NCBI GenBank assembly: GCA_910585635.1
Contig: CAJUFE010000015.1
Coordinates: 1-64,000, forward strand
DNA from: an uncultured Lachnospiraceae bacterium
Lineage (GTDB): Bacteria; Bacillota; Clostridia; Lachnospirales; Lachnospiraceae
Direction of reading: 5' to 3'
DNA: 64,000 nt
Shown here: piece after piece, positions 60,721 through 64,000 of the stretch
Layout of the letters: each line of letters starts with the position of its first letter
How positions within the stretch are numbered: position 1 is the stretch's first letter
The notes under the pieces: generated by a model
The model's database searches: none
Seen by the model: only the letters and a program-made list of their open reading frames with translations
What the model was told of the DNA's origin: nothing
Translations under genes and position numbers: made by a program

Positions 60721-61668
60721 ATGGAACAGATGACCGGGACTGTCCGGGCGATCTGCATCAGCAGAGAAAAGGGGACGGAAAAAAGGCCCATACCCGAAGC
60801 GCATTTTATAAAAGACTTCGGGATCGAGGGGGATGCCCACGGAGGGAGATGGCACCGCCAGGTAAGTCTCCTGTCCTATGATAAGGTGAAGGCATTTAAT
60901 GAAAAGGGAGCGGGTGTGGTCGATGGCGATTTCGGCGAGAACCTGCTGGTAGAGGGCATAGACTTTAAGACCCTTCCGGTGGGGACCACCTTTTATGGCG
61001 GGGATGTGATCCTGCGCATGACCCAGATCGGGAAGGAATGCCACAGCCACTGTGCGATCCACGCCCGGGTAGGGGACTGCATCATGCCCAGAGAAGGGGT
61101 GTTCGCGGAAGTTCTGCAGGAGGGTACGCTGCGGCCTGGGGATGTGCTGCGGGCAGAGCTCCCGGCGGCGGACCGTCCCTTTACGGCGGCGGTGATCACC
61201 ATGAGCGATAAGGGAGCTAAGGGCGAGCGGAAGGACGAGAGCGGACCGGCGGCGGTGGAGATGTTAAAGGCGGCGGGCTATGACGTGGTGGAGACCATGA
61301 TCCTGCCCGACGAGCCGGCAGTCTTAAAGACCCAGCTGATCCGCCTGGCCGACGGCAGGCAGGTGGACCTGGTGCTCACCAGCGGCGGGACCGGCTTTTC
61401 TCTCAGGGACCGGACGCCGGAGGCCACCATGGCTGTGGCGGACCGGAACGCGCCGGGGATCGCGGAGTATATCCGGATGCGCTCCATGGAACTGACAGAC
61501 CGAGCTATGCTGAGCCGCGGCGTGTCGGCGATCCGGAAGGGGACTCTGATCGTGAACCTGCCGGGGAGCCCCAAGGCGGTGCGGGAGAGCTTGGGCTTCA
61601 TCTTGGATGCCTTGGACCATGGGCTGAAGATCCTGCGGGGTAGCGCCTCCGAGTGCGCCAGGACATGA
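60721..61668 (+). CDS. MOSC domain fused to MogA/MoaB-type molybdopterin adenylyltransferase
   Basis: A 315-residue fusion. Residues 1 to about 150 are a MOSC domain (GIEGDAHGGRWHRQVSLLS, with the Cys region CHSHCAIHARVGDCIMPREGVFAEV), a sulfur-carrier-like fold. Residues 155-315 are MogA/MoaB: FTAAVITMSDKGAKGERKDESGPA, VLTSGGTGFSLRDRTPEAT and NLPGSPKAVRE. The second half activates molybdopterin by adenylation. I start at ATG 60721, since GGAGGAG lies 8 nt upstream. It ends the cofactor operon. Confidence 0.9.
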   Translation: MEQMTGTVRAICISREKGTEKRPIPEAHFIKDFGIEGDAHGGRWHRQVSLLSYDKVKAFNEKGAGVVDGDFGENLLVEGIDFKTLPVGTTFYGGDVILRMTQIGKECHSHCAIHARVGDCIMPREGVFAEVLQEGTLRPGDVLRAELPAADRPFTAAVITMSDKGAKGERKDESGPAAVEMLKAAGYDVVETMILPDEPAVLKTQLIRLADGRQVDLVLTSGGTGFSLRDRTPEATMAVADRNAPGIAEYIRMRSMELTDRAMLSRGVSAIRKGTLIVNLPGSPKAVRESLGFILDALDHGLKILRGSASECART

Positions 61669-61828
61669 GAGGGCGGATGCTGTCAGGGGTATTTTGCGGC
61701 TCATAGGCCGGTGAAGGGGCGGAGAAGAGAAGAACAGGCGCTGCTTTCGGGACTTGGACCGTGTGGGATAGGCAACGGCGAAAAGGCAGCAGGAGATAAG
61801 GACAGCAGGAGATAAAGACAGTGAGGAT

Positions 61829-61871
61829 ATCTGGCAGGGGGCAGCAGTGCAGTTTTTGCAGCCTGCCAGAT
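61829..61871 (+). other. Perfect hairpin between moco operon and modA
   Basis: ATCTGGCAGG (61829-61838) pairs exactly with CCTGCCAGAT (61862-61871), with an inner TGCAG...TGCAG-type pairing. No T-run follows, so it could be a weak terminator or leader structure. The rest of the 61669-62035 gap holds two GCAGGAGATAA(A/G)GACAG direct repeats near 61783-61820 and the ModE-like site. Confidence 0.55.
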
Positions 61872-61935
61872 AGATGCAGACGGCCACAGGATACACATAG
61901 GGTCTGACGGTTTTGCGGACGGCTATGGATAGGAG

Positions 61936-61959
61936 CGTTATATTTTTAAAAATAGAACG
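61936..61959. promoter_or_regulatory. ModE-box-like palindrome upstream of modA
   Basis: CGTTATAT (61936-61943) and ATAGAACG (61952-61959) form an interrupted palindrome close to the ModE operator consensus (CGTTATAT...ATATAACG). It lies 77 nt before modA. The ModE-type domain at 55398 is the obvious candidate binder. Confidence 0.7.
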
Positions 61960-62035
61960 ATCACTATGTACCAAACAAATGCAGACCGCGAGAGCCATAT
62001 CGATCGTTATCGCAATCTGAGTCAAGGAGGAAAAG

Positions 62036-62971
62036 ATGAAAAAAAGGATCGTAGTATGGATGGCAGCGATGATGGTGGCAGCAGGGATGCTGGCAGGGTG
62101 TGGCGGAGGAGGCGCCTCCTCCGGGGCGACGACGGCATCTACAGAGGCGGAGACCACAAAGGCCGGGACAGAGAAGGCTGGGGATGAGAAGGCCGGGGCC
62201 GGGACCACGACTGCGACGACGGAGGCCGGGACCACGGAAGCGGAAAAGGCAGAAAAAGAAGAGGACCCAGAGGAGGTGGAGCTTCTGGTGGCGGCCGCGG
62301 CCAGTTTGAAGAACGCCTATGAGGAGGAGCTGATCCCCATGTTCCAGGAGGCGAACCCAGGCGTTACGGTGAAGGGGACCTATGACAGCTCCGGGAAGCT
62401 GCAGACCCAGATCGAGGAAGGGTTGGGAGCGGATGTGTTCATGTCGGCTGCGGTCAAGCAGATGGACGCCCTGGATGAGGAGGGGATGATCGTGTCGGAT
62501 ACCATCACAGACCTGCTGGAAAATAAGATCGTGCTGATCGTGCCTGCGGGACAGGAGGGATCCCTCTCGGCCTTTGAGGACATCGCCGACGCGGCCAGCA
62601 TCGCCCTGGGGGACCCGGAGAGCGTACCGGCAGGCCAGTATGCCCAGGAAGCATTGACCAGCTTAGGGGTATGGGACGGCATCCAGGACAAGGTGAGCTT
62701 TGGGACCAATGTGACGGAGGTGCTGAACCAGGTGGCGGCGGCCAGCGCGGACGCAGGGATCGTCTATGCCACGGACGCGGCCAGCATGGCGGATCAGGTG
62801 ACAGTGGTTGCCGAGGCGCCGGAGGGGAGCCTGGCTAAGAAGGTGATCTACCCGGTAGCTGTGGTAAAAGCCACTGCCCATGAGGAGCAGGCCAAGGCCT
62901 TTGTGGAGTTCTTGAAGACAGAAGACGCGATCGCTGTATTTGAGTCCTACGGGTTCGCGGCGGTCGAGTGA
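62036..62971 (+). CDS. modA: Molybdate-binding lipoprotein ModA
   Basis: A 311-residue lipoprotein that captures molybdate or tungstate outside the membrane. The lipobox is LAGC (Cys22). A Thr/Ala/Glu low-complexity tether covers about 28-78. The ModA fold begins VELLVAAAASLKNAYEE and has the oxyanion-binding serines in AAASL and TYDSSGKL, and later GDPESVPAGQYAQEAL, the classic ModA block. AAGGAGG precedes the ATG. ModB follows. Confidence 0.93.
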   Translation: MKKRIVVWMAAMMVAAGMLAGCGGGGASSGATTASTEAETTKAGTEKAGDEKAGAGTTTATTEAGTTEAEKAEKEEDPEEVELLVAAAASLKNAYEEELIPMFQEANPGVTVKGTYDSSGKLQTQIEEGLGADVFMSAAVKQMDALDEEGMIVSDTITDLLENKIVLIVPAGQEGSLSAFEDIADAASIALGDPESVPAGQYAQEALTSLGVWDGIQDKVSFGTNVTEVLNQVAAASADAGIVYATDAASMADQVTVVAEAPEGSLAKKVIYPVAVVKATAHEEQAKAFVEFLKTEDAIAVFESYGFAAVE

Positions 62972-63033
62972 TGCGGAGCCCGATAGAACGGGCACACTGT
63001 ACTGTGGGATATGGACAGGAGGGAGGAGAAGGG

Positions 63034-63714
63034 ATGGAATGGTCGCCGATCCTGATCTCGATGCGGACAGCGGGTCTGTCCATCGTGGTCACATTTGTTT
63101 TAGGGCTTTTGACGGCATGGCTGGTGGTCCGGCTGCGCAGCGAGTCTTTAAGGATCCTGCTGGACGGGATCCTGACCCTGCCCCTGGTCCTGCCGCCCAC
63201 GGTGGTGGGCTTTTTCCTGCTCTACATCCTGGGGGTCAAACGTCCTTTAGGGCAGTTTTTTCTGGAGTATTTCAGTGTGAAGATCGCCTTTTCCTGGAGC
63301 GCTACGGTGATCGCGGCGGTGGTCATGTCCTTCCCGCTGATGTACCGCTCCGCCCGGGGGGCTTTAGAGCAGGTGGATCAGGATCTGGTGCATGCGGCCA
63401 GGACCCTGGGGATGAGCGAGTGGGCCATCTTCTGGAAGGTGATGGTGGCCAATGCCCTGCCGGGGATCGTCAGCGGAGGGGTCCTGGCCTTTGCCAGGGG
63501 CTTAGGGGAGTTCGGGGCCACCGCCATGATCGCGGGGAATATCGCCGGGAAGACCAGGACCCTCCCCATGGCCGTCTATTCCGAGGTGGCCGCCGGGAAC
63601 ATGGACCAGGCCTACCGCTATGTGGTGGTGATCGTGGCGATCGCTTTTGTCTCGGTGGTGGTGCTCAATGTAGCGGGATGGAAGGGACGAGATCGTAAGG
63701 GGCAAAGGCAGTGA
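63034..63714 (+). CDS. modB: Molybdate ABC transporter permease ModB
   Basis: A 226-residue permease with five or six membrane segments and the ATPase-coupling loop (ARTLGMSEWAIFWKVMVANALPGI, then GLGEFGATAMIAGN). LPPTVVGFFLL is typical of ModB. The ATG at 63034 follows GGGAGGAG; the longer frame overlaps modA. No modC ATPase follows in the 286 nt that remain, so the ATPase lies beyond the window or elsewhere. Confidence 0.92.
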   Translation: MEWSPILISMRTAGLSIVVTFVLGLLTAWLVVRLRSESLRILLDGILTLPLVLPPTVVGFFLLYILGVKRPLGQFFLEYFSVKIAFSWSATVIAAVVMSFPLMYRSARGALEQVDQDLVHAARTLGMSEWAIFWKVMVANALPGIVSGGVLAFARGLGEFGATAMIAGNIAGKTRTLPMAVYSEVAAGNMDQAYRYVVVIVAIAFVSVVVLNVAGWKGRDRKGQRQ

Positions 63715-63739
63715 CTTTTTATGGGCTGTCTGTTATAAT
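63712..63739 (+). promoter_or_regulatory. Putative promoter after modB
   Basis: A perfect TATAAT at 63734-63739 has a weak TGACTT -35 16 nt upstream, at the modB stop. It would drive whatever follows. Confidence 0.4.
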
Positions 63740-63803
63740 GATGGCAACCGACAAGATCTAACGGATCGATATCTTCCAGAGAGGAGCAAATGGAGGTATC
63801 TGC

Positions 63804-63938
63804 ATTGCTGCGAACAAAGAACAGATCCCGAGCAAAGATCTGAATGAGCTGCTGGAGATCATCCAAGCCCAATATTTTTTGATATGTGCCGCTTGGAAAC
63901 AGCATTTTAAGGTTGAAGATATCCGTTTCTATTGTTAA
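63804..63938 (+). CDS. Possible 44-residue protein with non-standard start
   Basis: An open frame encodes a plausible small protein ending WKQHFKVEDIRFYC, with the helical stretch KDLNELLEIIQAQYFLICAAW. No ATG, GTG or TTG is in frame after the upstream TAA. An ideal GGAGG lies 7 nt before ATT (63804). An overlapping ATG at 63790 in another frame gives only 17 residues. This could be a real gene with an ATT start or a remnant. Confidence is low. Confidence 0.3.
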   Translation: MAANKEQIPSKDLNELLEIIQAQYFLICAAWKQHFKVEDIRFYC

Positions 63939-63976
63939 GCTGTCTAAAAAGCTTTTTAGAAGGAGTAGCAGATACG

Positions 63977-64000
63977 ATGGACAGAGAGACATGTGCTTTG
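63977..64000 (+). CDS. Start of a gene truncated by the window end
   Basis: ATG at 63977 follows AAGGAG (63960-63965) and reads MDRETCAL before the window ends. A palindrome CTAAAAAGCTTTTTAG (63944-63959) lies just upstream and may be the preceding terminator. The product cannot be identified. Confidence 0.35.

Noticed and set aside
61669..62035. Moco riboswitch upstream of modA
   Set aside because: One strong hairpin and a ModE-like operator are present, but the multi-stem Moco RNA core could not be recognised by eye.
1..64000. Prophage, integrative element, tRNA or rRNA genes
   Set aside because: No integrase, phage structural gene, tRNA cloverleaf or rRNA sequence was recognised anywhere in the window.

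Overview
The window looks like a chromosomal segment of a GC-rich gut Clostridia, most likely a Lachnospiraceae member. The reasons are the family content (DUF3842, a CD1871A-type CxxC miniprotein, YesN/YesM-type two-component genes, many PTS loci, a CptIN-like type III toxin-antitoxin), strong GGAGG ribosome sites and Bacillota-type promoters. The genus is not resolved. I saw no rRNA, tRNA, CRISPR array, transposase or integrase.

Layout. 1-4.3 kb: a sorE-like dehydrogenase, a DeoR regulator and a fused mannitol-type PTS permease. 4.6-5.0 kb: a DUF3842 gene. 5.2-9.5 kb: a FecCD-type metal or metal-chelate ABC importer with a methyltransferase, behind a structured leader. 9.5-10.9 kb: a DUF4143 ATPase with palindromes around its promoter. 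11-12.4 kb: a secreted protein and an inverted pair of repeat elements. 12.4-19.8 kb (minus strand): a catabolic operon with two DeoC aldolases, Ula-type PTS EIIA/EIIB/EIIC, an SDR dehydrogenase, a methyltransferase and a PRD regulator. 20-22 kb: a redox trio (TlpA-like lipoprotein, CxxC miniprotein, polyferredoxin). 22-27 kb: a second DUF4143 ATPase, an unknown lipoprotein and an AT-richer AlbA_2/HATPase gene that looks acquired. 27-30 kb: a HAD phosphatase and a DUF255 protein. 30-35.7 kb: GH4 6-phospho-glucosidase, a glucose/maltose-type PTS and a double RpiR regulator. 35.9-42.3 kb: GH43 xylosidase and a response regulator/binding lipoprotein/sensor kinase set. 42.4-49.6 kb: HAD, mannose-family PTS EIIA/B/C/D with GH88 unsaturated glucuronyl hydrolase (glycosaminoglycan disaccharide use), and a ManA fused to a carbohydrate-binding-like domain. 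50-51.3 kb: a DUF1266 lipoprotein. 51.5-52.2 kb: type III toxin-antitoxin. 52.2-54.3 kb: ferredoxin-type aldo-keto reductase and alpha/beta hydrolase. 54.7-55 kb: a small coiled-coil protein. 55.4-63.7 kb: a molybdenum cofactor and molybdate transport cluster (MobA-like/ModE fusion, phosphatase-HD fusion, MoeA-like, MoaC, MoaA, MOSC-MogA, ModA, ModB).

The two most notable observations are not ordinary genes. First, an intergenic element of about 200 bp recurs in both orientations at least six times. It has terminal inverted repeats (GTTACTTTTCACA) and a long internal hairpin whose arms differ between copies by compensatory changes. Second, at 51.56-52.15 kb a perfect promoter, 2.2 tandem 45-nt repeats, an attenuator hairpin and a small toxin-like gene form the architecture of a type III (RNA antitoxin) system. 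Recurring background themes are in-frame minisatellite expansions in the linkers of many proteins, several unusual domain fusions, and codon choice that favours GATC and CTTA(G/A) contexts.
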